Positions 15,544-25,279 are shown, counted from the stretch's first letter. The stretch: DNA of 64,000 bases from Ruminococcus gauvreauii (GCF_025151995.1 NZ_CP102290.1:2356001-2420000), one strand, 5' to 3'. The notes: generated from the sequence alone by a model not told the origin. Numbers and translations: made by a program.

Positions 15544-17295
15544 ATGATTAAGACGCTTGGAGCACAAATCAAAGAATTTAAAAAGGCATCGATTCTGACG
15601 CCTGTATTTATGATTCTGGAAGTTTTCATGGAGACGGTGATTCCGCTTTTGATGGCTTCTATTATTGACGACGGTGTAAATGCGGGGAATATCCGTCATA
15701 TTTACGTGACAGGTGGATATATGGTTCTTGCGGCAGCGGGAGGACTGATCGCCGGAGTGCTGGGCGGCAGGTACGGGGCACAGGCATCCGCAGGCTTTGC
15801 ACGCAATCTGCGGGATGCCATGTTTACAAATATACAGTCGTTTTCCTTTGCCAATATCGATAAATTCAGTACAGCAGGACTGGTGACAAGGATGACCACC
15901 GACGTTACAAATATGCAGAATTCGTATCAGATGATCCTGCGTATGTGCACGCGTGCGCCGGCGAGCCTGATCTGCGCCATGGTGATGGCGTTTACGATCA
16001 ATGTAAAGCTGGCGAGTATCTATCTCGGGGCAGTCATTCTGCTGGGCGTCTGTCTGTTTTTCATCATGAACAGTGCGTCCAGATACTATCAGCAGGCATT
16101 TCCGAAATATGATGATATGAACGCATCTGTACAGGAAAACGTATCCGCCATTCGTGTGGTGAAGGCGTATGTCAGGGAGGAAGAGGAGACTGTTAAGTTT
16201 AAAAGGGCGAGCAGGCACATCTATGATCTGTTTATGAAGGCAGAGAACAGGCTGATGGTGACGCCTCCGCTGATGCAGTTTACCGTGTACGGGTGCATTC
16301 TGCTGATCAGCTGGATCGGGGCGAAGATGATCGTGGGGACGACGCTCACGACAGGAGAGCTCATGAGTCTTCTCGCCTACTGCATGAATATTCTGATGAG
16401 CCTGATGATGCTGTCTATGGTATTTGTGATGATATCCATGAGCCTTGCCAGTGCGAGACGTATCGCAGAGGTATTAAATGAAAAAAGCAGTCTGGTTAAT
16501 CCCGATACACCTGACTATGTAGTGCCGGACGGCAGTATTGAATTCAGAAATGTGGATTTTTCCTACCGCGAGGGCAGTGAGGAGGCGGTACTGAAGAATA
16601 TCAGTCTGTCCATTACGTCGGGAGAGACGATCGGCATCATCGGAGGGACGGGCAGCGCCAAGACAAGTCTGGTCAACCTGATCAGCCGCCTCTACGACGT
16701 GACTTCAGGGCAGGTACTCGTGGGCGGGAAAGATGTGAGAACTTATGATGTGGAGACGCTTCGCAACGAGGTAGCGGTGGTGCTGCAGAAAAACGTTCTG
16801 TTTGCCGGAACAATCTTAGACAATCTGCGATGGGGAGACAAGAATGCGGATGAGGAGATGTGCAGGAGAGCCTGTATCCTCGCCTGTGCAGATGAATTTA
16901 TCCAGAAGATGCCGAAGAAATACGAGACGTACATCGAACAGGGAGGTACGAATGTATCCGGCGGCCAGAAACAGAGACTTTGTATTGCCAGGGCGCTGTT
17001 GAAAAAACCCAGGGTACTGATACTGGATGACAGCACCAGTGCGGTGGATACCGCGACGGATGCCAGGATACGCCGGGCGTTCGCGGAGGAGATTCCGGAT
17101 ACGACAAAACTGATCATTGCCCAGCGGATTGCAAGTGTCGAGAAGGCGGACCGCATCATTGTGATGGACGATGGAAAGATCAGCGGGTACGGAACACATG
17201 AAGAACTGCTTCGGTCCAATGAGATCTACCGTGAGGTGTATGAGTCTCAGACAGGAGGGGGCGGTGATTTTGACGAAAGTGCAGGTGAGTTGTAA
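15544..17295 (+). CDS. ABC exporter half, degenerate-site subunit (heterodimer partner 1)
   Basis: A fused six-helix membrane domain (residues ~10-310) and nucleotide-binding domain (~335-583), of the multidrug/lipid exporter type. The catalytic features are those of the non-canonical subunit of heterodimeric exporters: Walker B ends in Asp496 rather than Glu (LILDDSTSAVD), the switch His is Gln527 (IIAQRIAS), and Walker A reads GGTGSAKTS (367-375). Signature VSGGQ is intact. Start ATG 15544 follows GGGGAAGGAG; a frame from 15487 is less likely. The next gene starts on the last base of this one (TAATG), so the two subunits are made together. Confidence 0.88.
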   Translation: MIKTLGAQIKEFKKASILTPVFMILEVFMETVIPLLMASIIDDGVNAGNIRHIYVTGGYMVLAAAGGLIAGVLGGRYGAQASAGFARNLRDAMFTNIQSFSFANIDKFSTAGLVTRMTTDVTNMQNSYQMILRMCTRAPASLICAMVMAFTINVKLASIYLGAVILLGVCLFFIMNSASRYYQQAFPKYDDMNASVQENVSAIRVVKAYVREEEETVKFKRASRHIYDLFMKAENRLMVTPPLMQFTVYGCILLISWIGAKMIVGTTLTTGELMSLLAYCMNILMSLMMLSMVFVMISMSLASARRIAEVLNEKSSLVNPDTPDYVVPDGSIEFRNVDFSYREGSEEAVLKNISLSITSGETIGIIGGTGSAKTSLVNLISRLYDVTSGQVLVGGKDVRTYDVETLRNEVAVVLQKNVLFAGTILDNLRWGDKNADEEMCRRACILACADEFIQKMPKKYETYIEQGGTNVSGGQKQRLCIARALLKKPRVLILDDSTSAVDTATDARIRRAFAEEIPDTTKLIIAQRIASVEKADRIIVMDDGKISGYGTHEELLRSNEIYREVYESQTGGGGDFDESAGEL

Positions 17296-19199
17296 TGGCA
17301 ATGGGAAATAAAAATCTGGGCAGGGGGATGAAGCCGCAGGTGGAAAACCCCGGAAAGATATTCGGGCGGCTGGTCCGCTATTTGATGAATAGATATCTGT
17401 TCCAATTCCTTGCGGTTTTTGTGCTGATTGTAGTCAGTGTCCTCGCCAATGTGCAGGGGACGATGTTTATCAAAAATCTGATCGATGATTATATTGCGCC
17501 TCTGCTGACGGCGGAGCATCCGGACTTCGGACCCCTTGCACTGGCAATCGGAAAGGTTGCGGGATTTTACGGAATCGGAATTATGTCTACGTACATTTAT
17601 AATCGGATTATGGTTTACGTCACACAGTCTTCGCTGCAGAATTTCAGGGATGACCTGTTTGCACATATGCAGCGTCTTCCCATACAGTATTTTGACACGC
17701 ACGCTCACGGGGACATCATGTCGGTGTACACAAACGACGTCGATACCCTGCGTCAGATGATCAGCCAGAGTATGCCGCAGGTGCTGAACAGTGCGATCAC
17801 GATCGTAAGTGTGTTCGTCAGCATGGTGATCCTGAATATTCCGCTGACGGCTGTCACTGTTATTATGGTAGGAATTATGCTGCTTGCGACGAAGAAACTT
17901 GCCGGCAACAGCGGAAAGTATTTTGCCCGGCAGCAGAAGGACCTCGGAGCGGTGAACGGATACATTGAAGAGATGATGGAAGGTCAGAAAGTCGTGAAGG
18001 TTTTCTGCCATGAGGAAGAGAATATCACACGGTTCCGGGAACTGAATAATCAGCTGTTTGACAGTGCCGATAAGGCAAATGCGTATGCAAATATGCTGGC
18101 ACCGGCAACTGCACAGCTGGGGAACATCAGCTATGTGGCGTGTGCGATTGTTGGCGGAATCCTGGCACTCGAAGGTATCGGTGGTTTTACACTCGGGGGC
18201 CTTGCCAGTTTTCTGACGTTTAACAAGAGCTTTAATATGCCGATCAACCAGGTGAGCCAGCAGCTTAATGCGATTGTCATGGCCATGGCGGGGGCAAACC
18301 GTGTGTTTCAGATGCTGGATGAGACTCCGGAGGCGGATGACGGCTACGTGACCCTTGTCAATGCAAGGCGGACAGCGAAAGGACTGGAGGAATCCGGGGA
18401 ACGCACGGGGATCTGGGCCTGGAAGCATGTACATCAGACGGATGGCTCCGTGGATTATGTGGAACTGAAGGGTGATGTCGTCTTCGATGATGTTGATTTC
18501 AGTTATGAAAAAGGAAAGACGGTGCTGCATGGCGTTAATCTCTTTGCCACGCCGGGACAGAAGATAGCATTTGTGGGATCCACAGGAGCAGGAAAGACAA
18601 CAATTACTAATCTGATCAATCGTTTTTATGATATTCAGGACGGAAAGATCCGTTATGACGGCATCAATATCAACAAAATAAAAAAATCCGACCTGCGCCG
18701 TTCACTCGGGATCGTGCTGCAGGATACGCATCTGTTTACGGGGACAGTAATGGAAAATATAAGGTACGGCAAACTGAATGCGTCAGAAGAAGAGGTGATA
18801 GCTGCGGCAAAACTGGCGAATGCGGACAGCTTTATCCGCAGACTTCCGGGCGGATATGAGACCATGCTGACAGGCGATGGGGCAAACTTAAGCCAGGGAC
18901 AGCGTCAGCTGATCGCGATTGCAAGAGCAGCGGTCGCAGATCCCCCGGTACTGATCCTGGATGAGGCCACGAGTTCCATTGATACCCGGACAGAGCGTAT
19001 CGTGCAGGATGGCATGGATAAACTGATGCGGGGAAGAACTACATTTGTGATCGCACACCGCCTATCCACAGTCCGCAATTCGGATTGCATCATGGTGCTT
19101 GAGCAGGGACGGATCATCGAGCGCGGGACACATGAGCAGCTGTTGGAGGAAAAGGGGAAATATTATCAGCTGTATACAGGAAACGCCATATCGGCATAA
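17295..19199 (+). CDS. ABC exporter half, canonical subunit (heterodimer partner 2)
   Basis: Six-helix membrane domain (residues ~30-340) plus nucleotide-binding domain (~400-634). Walker A GSTGAGKTT, signature LSQGQ, Walker B LILDEATSSID with catalytic Glu, and switch His in VIAHRLST are all canonical, complementing the degenerate sites of the preceding gene. A linker of about 60 residues (GYVTLVNARRTAKGLEESGE...) between the two domains is longer than usual. Substrate is unknown; drugs, peptides or lipids are typical for the family. A strong terminator follows. Confidence 0.9.
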   Translation: MAMGNKNLGRGMKPQVENPGKIFGRLVRYLMNRYLFQFLAVFVLIVVSVLANVQGTMFIKNLIDDYIAPLLTAEHPDFGPLALAIGKVAGFYGIGIMSTYIYNRIMVYVTQSSLQNFRDDLFAHMQRLPIQYFDTHAHGDIMSVYTNDVDTLRQMISQSMPQVLNSAITIVSVFVSMVILNIPLTAVTVIMVGIMLLATKKLAGNSGKYFARQQKDLGAVNGYIEEMMEGQKVVKVFCHEEENITRFRELNNQLFDSADKANAYANMLAPATAQLGNISYVACAIVGGILALEGIGGFTLGGLASFLTFNKSFNMPINQVSQQLNAIVMAMAGANRVFQMLDETPEADDGYVTLVNARRTAKGLEESGERTGIWAWKHVHQTDGSVDYVELKGDVVFDDVDFSYEKGKTVLHGVNLFATPGQKIAFVGSTGAGKTTITNLINRFYDIQDGKIRYDGININKIKKSDLRRSLGIVLQDTHLFTGTVMENIRYGKLNASEEEVIAAAKLANADSFIRRLPGGYETMLTGDGANLSQGQRQLIAIARAAVADPPVLILDEATSSIDTRTERIVQDGMDKLMRGRTTFVIAHRLSTVRNSDCIMVLEQGRIIERGTHEQLLEEKGKYYQLYTGNAISA

Positions 19200-19224
19200 C
19201 TGATGAATCTCATCATCAAATGAT

Positions 19225-19259
19225 AAAAGCTGCAGTGTCAGGCAACACTGCAGCTTTTT
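19225..19259 (+). terminator. Terminator after the ABC exporter pair
   Basis: A 14-bp perfect stem (19225-19238 with 19245-19258) and 6-base loop; the right arm ends in a T-run on plus and the left arm gives an A-run, so it could also end the convergent lipoprotein gene on the minus strand. Confidence 0.9.
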
Positions 19260-19271
19260 CAGGACTTGCAA

Positions 19272-19865
19272 TTAATCGTCTATGCCGAAGAGATGTTCCA
19301 GATAATCCTCAGCATCATCCAGCTGATCTTCAAGGGCATCGATCTGGCGGTCTGCCGCACGATATTCCTCGCGGGTGATCGTACCCTGCTCAAACTGATC
19401 TTCCAGGTCGTCATCCCGGTAGTCCAGATCGCGGTCGATCGCGTCGATTTCCCTCTTGAGCGTACGGTACTGCGACAGCTGTTCATCAGAAGTCCCGGTC
19501 GGTGTCGTGCCGTTTACCTTGTCAGTTACGGCGGAGACGGACTGTGTGAGCTCTTCCAGCGACGGTACCGTCTGTGCATCCTGCGGGATGCTGTCTGCTG
19601 AGTCATCTGAAGTTTTGGCAGTATTGCCGGCACTGACATTCCCGTTATCGTTATCATCTGTATCATTGTCTGCAGCGGCATTTTTTTCATTTTCCGTATT
19701 TTTTTCCGCATTCTGTGAGTTCTGGAGATCGGTTACCTTCTGTTCCAGTTGTGAAACCTGGTCCTCAAGAGCCTTTTCACGGCTGTTGTCCCCGCAGCCT
19801 GTCAGCAGGGTCATGGACAGCAGAACAGTGACTGCTGTTACAGTGAATATTTTTTTTGCTTTCAT
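19272..19865 (-). CDS. Coiled-coil lipoprotein
   Basis: Signal peptide with lipobox LTGC (Cys24), then a coiled-coil segment (EKALEDQVSQLEQKVTDLQNS), a low-complexity Asn/Asp/Glu/Ala stretch, and an acidic charged C-terminal helical region (YRTLKREIDAIDRDLDYRDD onward). No family recognised. Start at 19865 follows AAGGAGGAGT; a frame from 19889 adds 8 unlikely residues. It is divergent from the two-component genes and shares the intergenic region carrying an 11-bp tandem repeat, so it may be a regulon member or accessory sensor of that system. Confidence 0.8.
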   Translation of the reverse strand: MKAKKIFTVTAVTVLLSMTLLTGCGDNSREKALEDQVSQLEQKVTDLQNSQNAEKNTENEKNAAADNDTDDNDNGNVSAGNTAKTSDDSADSIPQDAQTVPSLEELTQSVSAVTDKVNGTTPTGTSDEQLSQYRTLKREIDAIDRDLDYRDDDLEDQFEQGTITREEYRAADRQIDALEDQLDDAEDYLEHLFGIDD

Positions 19866-19935
19866 AATATACTCCTCCTTCAAATACAATTATTTTTTGC
19901 ATCTTTTAGTTTGTACTGTTATCATAAAGGATAAA

Positions 19936-19957
19936 CATTAAAGTATCATTAAAGTAT
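19936..19957. promoter_or_regulatory. Tandem 11-bp direct repeat, likely OmpR-type operator
   Basis: CATTAAAGTAT occurs twice without gap (19936-19946, 19947-19957). OmpR/PhoB-family regulators bind head-to-tail half-sites with 11-bp period, and such a regulator is encoded 90 bp downstream. The site sits between the divergent lipoprotein and regulator genes, so it could control both. Confidence 0.6.
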
Positions 19958-20047
19958 TATTTTAATTTTCATTTCATTTTTTCCTGCTAATATAAAGGTA
20001 TGAGATACCGTGGTAAAATAAGAGCAGCGGGAAAGAGGAGGATAAAC

Positions 20048-20734
20048 ATGAGACTGTTGGTCGTTGAAGATGAGATTCATCTGATGGATATTATAAGAAG
20101 AAGACTGCAGAAGGAGCATTACAGCGTAGATGCCTGTGCAGACGGACAGGAAGCCCTGCATTATATAGAAGTGACGGCGTATGACGCGATTGTTCTGGAC
20201 ATCATGCTGCCGGGGATATCGGGACTGGATATTTTAAAGAGCATGCGCGCGGCAGGCAACAAGACACCGGTACTTTTACTGACTGCGAGAGACAGTGTCG
20301 AGGACCGGGTGAGGGGGCTGGATACCGGTGCGGATGACTATCTGGTGAAACCATTTGCGTTTGAGGAGCTGCTGGCCAGGATACGCGTGATGATACGGCG
20401 CCAGACCTCCTGTGAGGTATCCGGTGAAGTTAATGTGCTGGAGGCGGCAGACCTGAGAGTGGATACTAAGAGCCACGAGGTACGGCGTGCGGGAAGGCTG
20501 ATTGAGCTCTCATCCAGGGAATATGCCGTTCTGGAATACATGATGAGGAACCAGGGTACCGTTCTTTCCAGGAGAAATATTGAAGAGCATGTGTGGAATT
20601 ATGATTATATGGGCGGTTCCAATATGATCGATGTTTATATCCGGTATCTCAGGAAGAAGCTGGATGACGGATTTGACCCGAAACTGATTCATACGGTGCG
20701 GGGAAGCGGGTATGTGCTGAGGAGTGAATCATGA
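20048..20734 (+). CDS. OmpR-family response regulator
   Basis: Receiver domain with phosphoacceptor Asp51 (IVLDIMLPG) and conserved Lys101 (YLVKPF), followed by a winged-helix DNA-binding domain (about residues 130-226, with GGSNMIDVYIRYLRKKLD). 228 residues, complete. I chose ATG 20048 (MRLLVVEDE) behind GAGGAGGATAA rather than the frame from 20000. It overlaps the histidine kinase gene by ATGA. Likely binds the 11-bp tandem repeat upstream and autoregulates. The signal is unknown. Confidence 0.93.
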   Translation: MRLLVVEDEIHLMDIIRRRLQKEHYSVDACADGQEALHYIEVTAYDAIVLDIMLPGISGLDILKSMRAAGNKTPVLLLTARDSVEDRVRGLDTGADDYLVKPFAFEELLARIRVMIRRQTSCEVSGEVNVLEAADLRVDTKSHEVRRAGRLIELSSREYAVLEYMMRNQGTVLSRRNIEEHVWNYDYMGGSNMIDVYIRYLRKKLDDGFDPKLIHTVRGSGYVLRSES

Positions 20735-21942
20735 AAAAAATGTCGGTGAAAATGAAGATAACGCTGTGGTATGCCTGCTTTGTGACTGCCATCGCAATTT
20801 TCGCGCTGGGAGTCGTGGCATTGCTTTCAGAGAGTCTGCTGCGTTCTGATGCAGAGTCAGAACTTATCGGAAGCGTCCGTGAATTTGCAGAGGATGCTGA
20901 TGACGAGGGAGATGATATTGAAGAATATTATGATAACGGAGTTTACTTCAGCATCTACGATGTCGGAGGGCGTCTGACGGGCGGCAATGTTCCTGCGGGG
21001 TTTCCGCTTGATACAACACTGAAAAACATGAAAATTCAAAACATCGGTTCAGAGGGCAGTCACTGGATGACTTATGATCTGGCTCTGACATCGGGAACAG
21101 ACGTTGTCTGCTGGATACGGGGGGTAACCTCGCTGCGGACACTCTCGCAGATGAACACCATTTTGATCCGTCTGCTGTTTATCATGTGCCCGCTTCTGGC
21201 GGTGCTCGCTATTGTCTGCGGATACTTTGTGACTGGCAAGGCATTAAAGCCGGTTGAGGAGGCGCTGGAAAATGAGAAGCGGTTTACCGCAGATGCATCT
21301 CACGAATTGCGCACACCGGCTGCTGTGATCATGTCGCAGTGCGAGTATGCACTCCTCCCGGATACGACGAGAGAAGAGCTGGAGGAGTGTGTGAGGGTCA
21401 TACTTGGGCAGAGCAGGAAAATATCGTCTTTGATCTCACAGCTTCTAATGCTTGCCAGGCAGGATGCGGGAAAAGAAAAGCTGCAGCTGGAGACAGTGGA
21501 TATCGGCGTGCTGACAGAGCTGGTGGTCAGGGAGCTGAAAGATACGGCTTCTGAAAGAAAGATCAGTCTTGAAACTGAATTTCAGGGAAACCTGGTAATG
21601 AGCGGTGATCAGAACCTGCTGATGAGGATGATGGTCAATCTGATCGAGAACAGCATTCAATATGGAAAACAGGGGGGGACCACGTGGATAACTCTCAAAA
21701 AAGCAGGCAATTATGTGGAGGGGTGTGTGCGGGATAATGGGATTGGGATCGCGCCGGAACACCACAAAGACATTTGGAAACGGTTTTACAGGGAAGACAA
21801 GACGAGAAAGGGGACACAGGAAAGTCATTCGGGACTTGGCCTGTCTATGGTCAAATGGATTGTGGAGGCGCATCACGGCAGCATAGAGGTGAGCAGCCAG
21901 GAGGGAAGGGGTTCGGCATTTTCATTCCGGTTTCCCCTGTAA
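20731..21942 (+). CDS. Sensor histidine kinase
   Basis: Membrane kinase with TM1 at ~11-33, an extracellular domain of about 110 residues rich in acidic residues (EDADDEGDDIEEYYD, residues 54-68), TM2 at ~147-167 and almost no HAMP before the H-box ASHELRTP (His191). N-box NLIENSIQYG, G1 DNGIGIAP and G2 GLGLSMVK are intact, so it should be active. The acidic sensor patch could bind cations or cationic peptides, as inference. Coupled to its regulator by a 4-base overlap. Confidence 0.92.
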   Translation: MKKMSVKMKITLWYACFVTAIAIFALGVVALLSESLLRSDAESELIGSVREFAEDADDEGDDIEEYYDNGVYFSIYDVGGRLTGGNVPAGFPLDTTLKNMKIQNIGSEGSHWMTYDLALTSGTDVVCWIRGVTSLRTLSQMNTILIRLLFIMCPLLAVLAIVCGYFVTGKALKPVEEALENEKRFTADASHELRTPAAVIMSQCEYALLPDTTREELEECVRVILGQSRKISSLISQLLMLARQDAGKEKLQLETVDIGVLTELVVRELKDTASERKISLETEFQGNLVMSGDQNLLMRMMVNLIENSIQYGKQGGTTWITLKKAGNYVEGCVRDNGIGIAPEHHKDIWKRFYREDKTRKGTQESHSGLGLSMVKWIVEAHHGSIEVSSQEGRGSAFSFRFPL

Positions 21943-21950
21943 ATAAGATT

Positions 21951-21984
21951 ACGGCACATCCGGTTATACCGGATGTGCCGTTTT
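21951..21984 (+). terminator. Terminator after the two-component operon
   Basis: A 14-bp perfect stem (21951-21964 with 21968-21981), 3-base loop, then TTT. The symmetric sequence also suits the convergent smr-like gene ending at 22000. Confidence 0.85.
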
Positions 21985-21999
21985 GTCCGCACTGCAGCA

Positions 22000-22251
22000 T
22001 CAATAGTCTTTCAGAACAAGTTCTGTGATACCGCCGTTCCAGCCGTGCTCTACCCGTATGATGCGGGGATGCTGGCCGTAGGTGTATTCGTCGTAGATCA
22101 TGTCACGGATATTAATCCCTTTGTCAAGACCGTGAAAAACGCGAAGACGGTAATCACTGCCCGACATCCTGGAAAGCTGTTGATCGATCGCTTCCTTTGC
22201 TTCTTCTGTACGCATTCCTTTGAGATCAATTTCAATAATTCCTGAACTCAT
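22000..22251 (-). CDS. Small Smr-domain-like protein
   Basis: An 83-residue stand-alone Smr/MutS2 C-terminal-like domain: IDLKGMRTEEAKEAID (family LDLHGxxxxEA, here Lys replaces His), LRVFHGLDKG (family HGxGxG, partly altered) and a C-terminal GGITELVL. Nicking activity of canonical Smr domains is doubtful here because both motif histidine/glycine features are changed. Start at 22251 behind GGAGGTGTTGTT; the longer frame upstream is not supported. It is the last gene of a minus-strand trkA-trkH-smr run. Confidence 0.7.
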   Translation of the reverse strand: MSSGIIEIDLKGMRTEEAKEAIDQQLSRMSGSDYRLRVFHGLDKGINIRDMIYDEYTYGQHPRIIRVEHGWNGGITELVLKDY

Positions 22252-22307
22252 AACAACACCTCCCTGTGCTTTATCTTTTTTGAAGCTGGTCGGTGTGTCC
22301 CGGCATT

Positions 22308-23747
22308 CTAGCTGCGTCTCCATGTGGATGGATTCATCAGCATCAGAATTGGAAAGATTTCCAGCCGCCCTGCCAGCATATCAAACATTAATATAAACTT
22401 GGAAAAAGGTGAAAAAAGGTTAAAATTTTCCATCGGTCCAACAAGCTCGAGGCCGGGGCCGATATTGTTGAGCGTTGCTGTGACTGCAGTAAAATTAGTT
22501 GTAAAATCATAATTGTCAAAGCCGATCAGTAAAATGGAAAACGCCATGATCAGCATGTAGGCGATTAAAAAAATATTGACCGCGCGTACGGTCTCGTGTG
22601 CCACGAGATGTCCGTCCATCTTAATCTTTCGGATACCGTGCGGATGACAGAAGGAAAACAGTTCCTTTCGCACGGTCTTGAGCATGATCAGAAAACGGGA
22701 GACCTTGATTCCGCCGCCGGTGCTGCCGGCGCAGGCGCCCAGGAACATCAGCATGATGAGCAGTGTCTTGGACAGCTGAGGCCAGATATCGAAGTTATCA
22801 GTCGAGAATCCGGTCGTCGTGATAATGGATCCAACCTGGAATGCGGAATGGCGCAGGGCCTCCCAGATATTTCCGAAGCGTGTGTGGATATTCCAAGTGA
22901 TGATCAATATGGTTGCAAGGATCACGCCCAGGTACGCCCTCAGCTCTTCGGAACGGAATGCCTGGCGGAATTTCTTGCACAGTATCAGATAATAGATATT
23001 AAAATTCACACCAAATGCGATCATGAACAGCGTCACGAGAACCTGCAGGTGCGGTGCGTAGCTGGCAAGGCTGTCATTCCGAATTCCGAAACCTCCGGTA
23101 CCTGCCGCCCCGAATGAGATGCAAAACGAGTCAAATACCGGCATGCCGCAGACGATCAGGATTATGATCTCGGCGACCGTCATCAGGGTATAGATCCCGT
23201 ACAGGATCATCGCCGTATTCTTGACGCGGGGGACCAGTTTTTCTACGGTGGGTCCCGGACTCTCCGCCTTCATCAGATACATGCGATGCCCGCCCGCCAT
23301 CGGTATGATAGCGAGAATGAAGACCAGTACTCCCATACCGCCGATCCAGTGTGTAAAGCTTCTCCAGAACAGTATACAGTGAGATAATGCCTCCACGTCC
23401 GGCAGAATGCTGGCTCCTGTTGTCGTAAAACCGGAAATCGCTTCGAACAGGGCGTCTGTCACTGAAGGGATTTCTCTGCTCAGGATAAAAGGCAGTGCTC
23501 CGAACACACTCAGAAAGACCCAGCTTAAAGAGACACAGAGAAAACCTTCTTTGGCGTAAAATACGGTATTGGATGGCTTTCTGCGGCTTAATAGAAACCC
23601 GGCTGCCATGCACATGAGAATGACTGCGACAAATGAAAAACCGCTTTTTTCCCGGTAAATGACTGCCACCAGACAGGGGAGCAGCATGAAGAGTCCTTCC
23701 ACTTTCAGAACAATACCCAATATATAGCGTATCATAGAAATATTCAT
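22308..23747 (-). CDS. trkH: Trk potassium uptake system, membrane subunit
   Basis: Potassium channel-like transporter subunit (TrkH/KtrB superfamily), 479 residues with about ten hydrophobic segments. Filter-loop sequences are recognisable: SGFTTTGAS, GTGGFGIRN, TTGFSTDN and the C-terminal NNIGPGLELVGP. It gates K+ entry together with the cytosolic RCK subunit encoded directly upstream (16-bp gap), forming one operon on the minus strand. Confidence 0.92.
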   Translation of the reverse strand: MNISMIRYILGIVLKVEGLFMLLPCLVAVIYREKSGFSFVAVILMCMAAGFLLSRRKPSNTVFYAKEGFLCVSLSWVFLSVFGALPFILSREIPSVTDALFEAISGFTTTGASILPDVEALSHCILFWRSFTHWIGGMGVLVFILAIIPMAGGHRMYLMKAESPGPTVEKLVPRVKNTAMILYGIYTLMTVAEIIILIVCGMPVFDSFCISFGAAGTGGFGIRNDSLASYAPHLQVLVTLFMIAFGVNFNIYYLILCKKFRQAFRSEELRAYLGVILATILIITWNIHTRFGNIWEALRHSAFQVGSIITTTGFSTDNFDIWPQLSKTLLIMLMFLGACAGSTGGGIKVSRFLIMLKTVRKELFSFCHPHGIRKIKMDGHLVAHETVRAVNIFLIAYMLIMAFSILLIGFDNYDFTTNFTAVTATLNNIGPGLELVGPMENFNLFSPFSKFILMFDMLAGRLEIFPILMLMNPSTWRRS

Positions 23748-23763
23748 TTTTCTAAAACCCGTC

Positions 23764-25122
23764 CTATTCCTGTAAAATGTCCTGAGCGTCCTGCAGCCCC
23801 AGGATGGTGGTTACAACAATGACAGAATCTCCGGGCAGAATCATATCCTGTCCGCCGGGAATAATGATCTGATCGCCGCGCGTAATGCAGCCGATCAGCA
23901 GGTTTTTCTTCAGATTAAGCTTCATAAGCGGAATCCCGGTAATCTTTGCATTCTCCTGGATGTTAAATTCCAGAGCCTCCACCCGGTCGTCGAAGAGACG
24001 GTATAACGTTTCGATATTGCTTCCGATGGAATTCTGGGTGGCGCGTACGTACTGCAGAATCCTCTCAGCAGTCAGGTGCTTCGGATACACTACACTGTCC
24101 AGATCCAGATTATGGATGACCTCGTTTAACTGGAGACGATTGATCTTGGTGATGACCTTGGATCTGACCTTTTTCTTTGCAAACAGTGAGAGCAGGATAT
24201 TCTCCTCGTCGAAATTGGTCATCGCAACGAAGGAATCCATCAGATCGATACGTTCTTCATAAAGTAAGTCTTCATCACTGCCGTCGCCGTTGATGATCGT
24301 TGCATCGGGGAGCATATCGCTTAACTCCTCGCAGCGTTTCGGATCAAGTTCAATGATCTTAACGGAGATACCAAGCCGCAGCAGCATATTTGCCAGATAT
24401 ACGGCGATCTTTCCGCCGCCGATGAGCATGGTGTTTTTCACATGATTCGTTTTCATGCGGATCTTCTTGAAAAACTCAACCGCATTTTTACGTGAAGCGA
24501 TCAGAGAGACAATATCTGATGCCTGCAGGGTAAAGGAGCCGGATGGTATGATGATCTCATGGTTCCGCTCCACAGCGCAGACCAGTATATCATTGCCAAG
24601 CCGTGCCGGCATGTCTTTCAGCTGCATCTGGTCCAGAATCGAGTTTTCAGGAATGCGGAAACGCAGCATCTCGGAACGTCCTTTGGAAAAGACATCAATC
24701 GCCATGGCATTCGGAAAACACAGAAGCTGTGAGATTTCCACCGCGGCGGTAAATTCGGGATTGATGATCATGGAAAGTCCGAGCTCATCTTTGATGAACT
24801 GGCGTTCCTGGCTGTAGATCGGGTTCCGGACTCTGGCTATGGTCTGACACTGTCCGGCTTTTTTTGCAATGACGCAGCACAGGAGATTCAGTTCGTCAGA
24901 TTCCGTGACGGCGATCATGAGGTCCGCGTCTTCGATACCTGCTTCTGCCAGGATACTGTAGCTGGCGCCGTTTCCGGTTATTCCCATGACATCGTACGCA
25001 GATGCGAGTCTGTTTACGACGGCACTGTCTTTGTCAATAATGCAGATATTGTTGTCTTCTTTGCTCAGCTGTGCGGTCAGTACAGTGCCCACTTTGCCGC
25101 AGCCTGCGATGATAATGTTCAT
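23764..25122 (-). CDS. trkA: Trk potassium uptake system, NAD-binding regulatory subunit
   Basis: Two tandem TrkA-N (RCK) plus TrkA-C modules in 452 residues. The first nucleotide-binding loop is AGCGKVG near residues 6-12; the second is IGGGKIAVYLAN, lacking the last Gly. Each half ends with a TrkA-C domain containing GSFTLQASDIV and GGQDMILPGDSVIV. The protein forms the cytosolic gating ring for TrkH. First gene of the minus-strand operon, divergent from the sigma factor gene. Confidence 0.93.
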   Translation of the reverse strand: MNIIIAGCGKVGTVLTAQLSKEDNNICIIDKDSAVVNRLASAYDVMGITGNGASYSILAEAGIEDADLMIAVTESDELNLLCCVIAKKAGQCQTIARVRNPIYSQERQFIKDELGLSMIINPEFTAAVEISQLLCFPNAMAIDVFSKGRSEMLRFRIPENSILDQMQLKDMPARLGNDILVCAVERNHEIIIPSGSFTLQASDIVSLIASRKNAVEFFKKIRMKTNHVKNTMLIGGGKIAVYLANMLLRLGISVKIIELDPKRCEELSDMLPDATIINGDGSDEDLLYEERIDLMDSFVAMTNFDEENILLSLFAKKKVRSKVITKINRLQLNEVIHNLDLDSVVYPKHLTAERILQYVRATQNSIGSNIETLYRLFDDRVEALEFNIQENAKITGIPLMKLNLKKNLLIGCITRGDQIIIPGGQDMILPGDSVIVVTTILGLQDAQDILQE

Positions 25123-25279
25123 GTCTTTTAATCCTTTGTTTTGTCCTTTGCAGGGTATTATAGTATCATTATAGCATGTATTATTTTTTTATCAACGGAA
25201 TCGTCATGAATTGCAGGATTATATCGTTATATTATATAAGAGCTCTTAAAGTGAGAATATGATGGGGAGGTGAACGGGA

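Noticed and set aside
15544..17295. Inactivating mutation in Walker A (GSAKT)
   Set aside because: Ala before the catalytic Lys occurs in many functional non-canonical exporter subunits, and the partner is complete.
17247..18530. 427-residue minus-strand open frame
   Set aside because: Shadow of the ABC exporter gene: opposite strand, low-complexity His/Cys/Arg-rich protein without family features.
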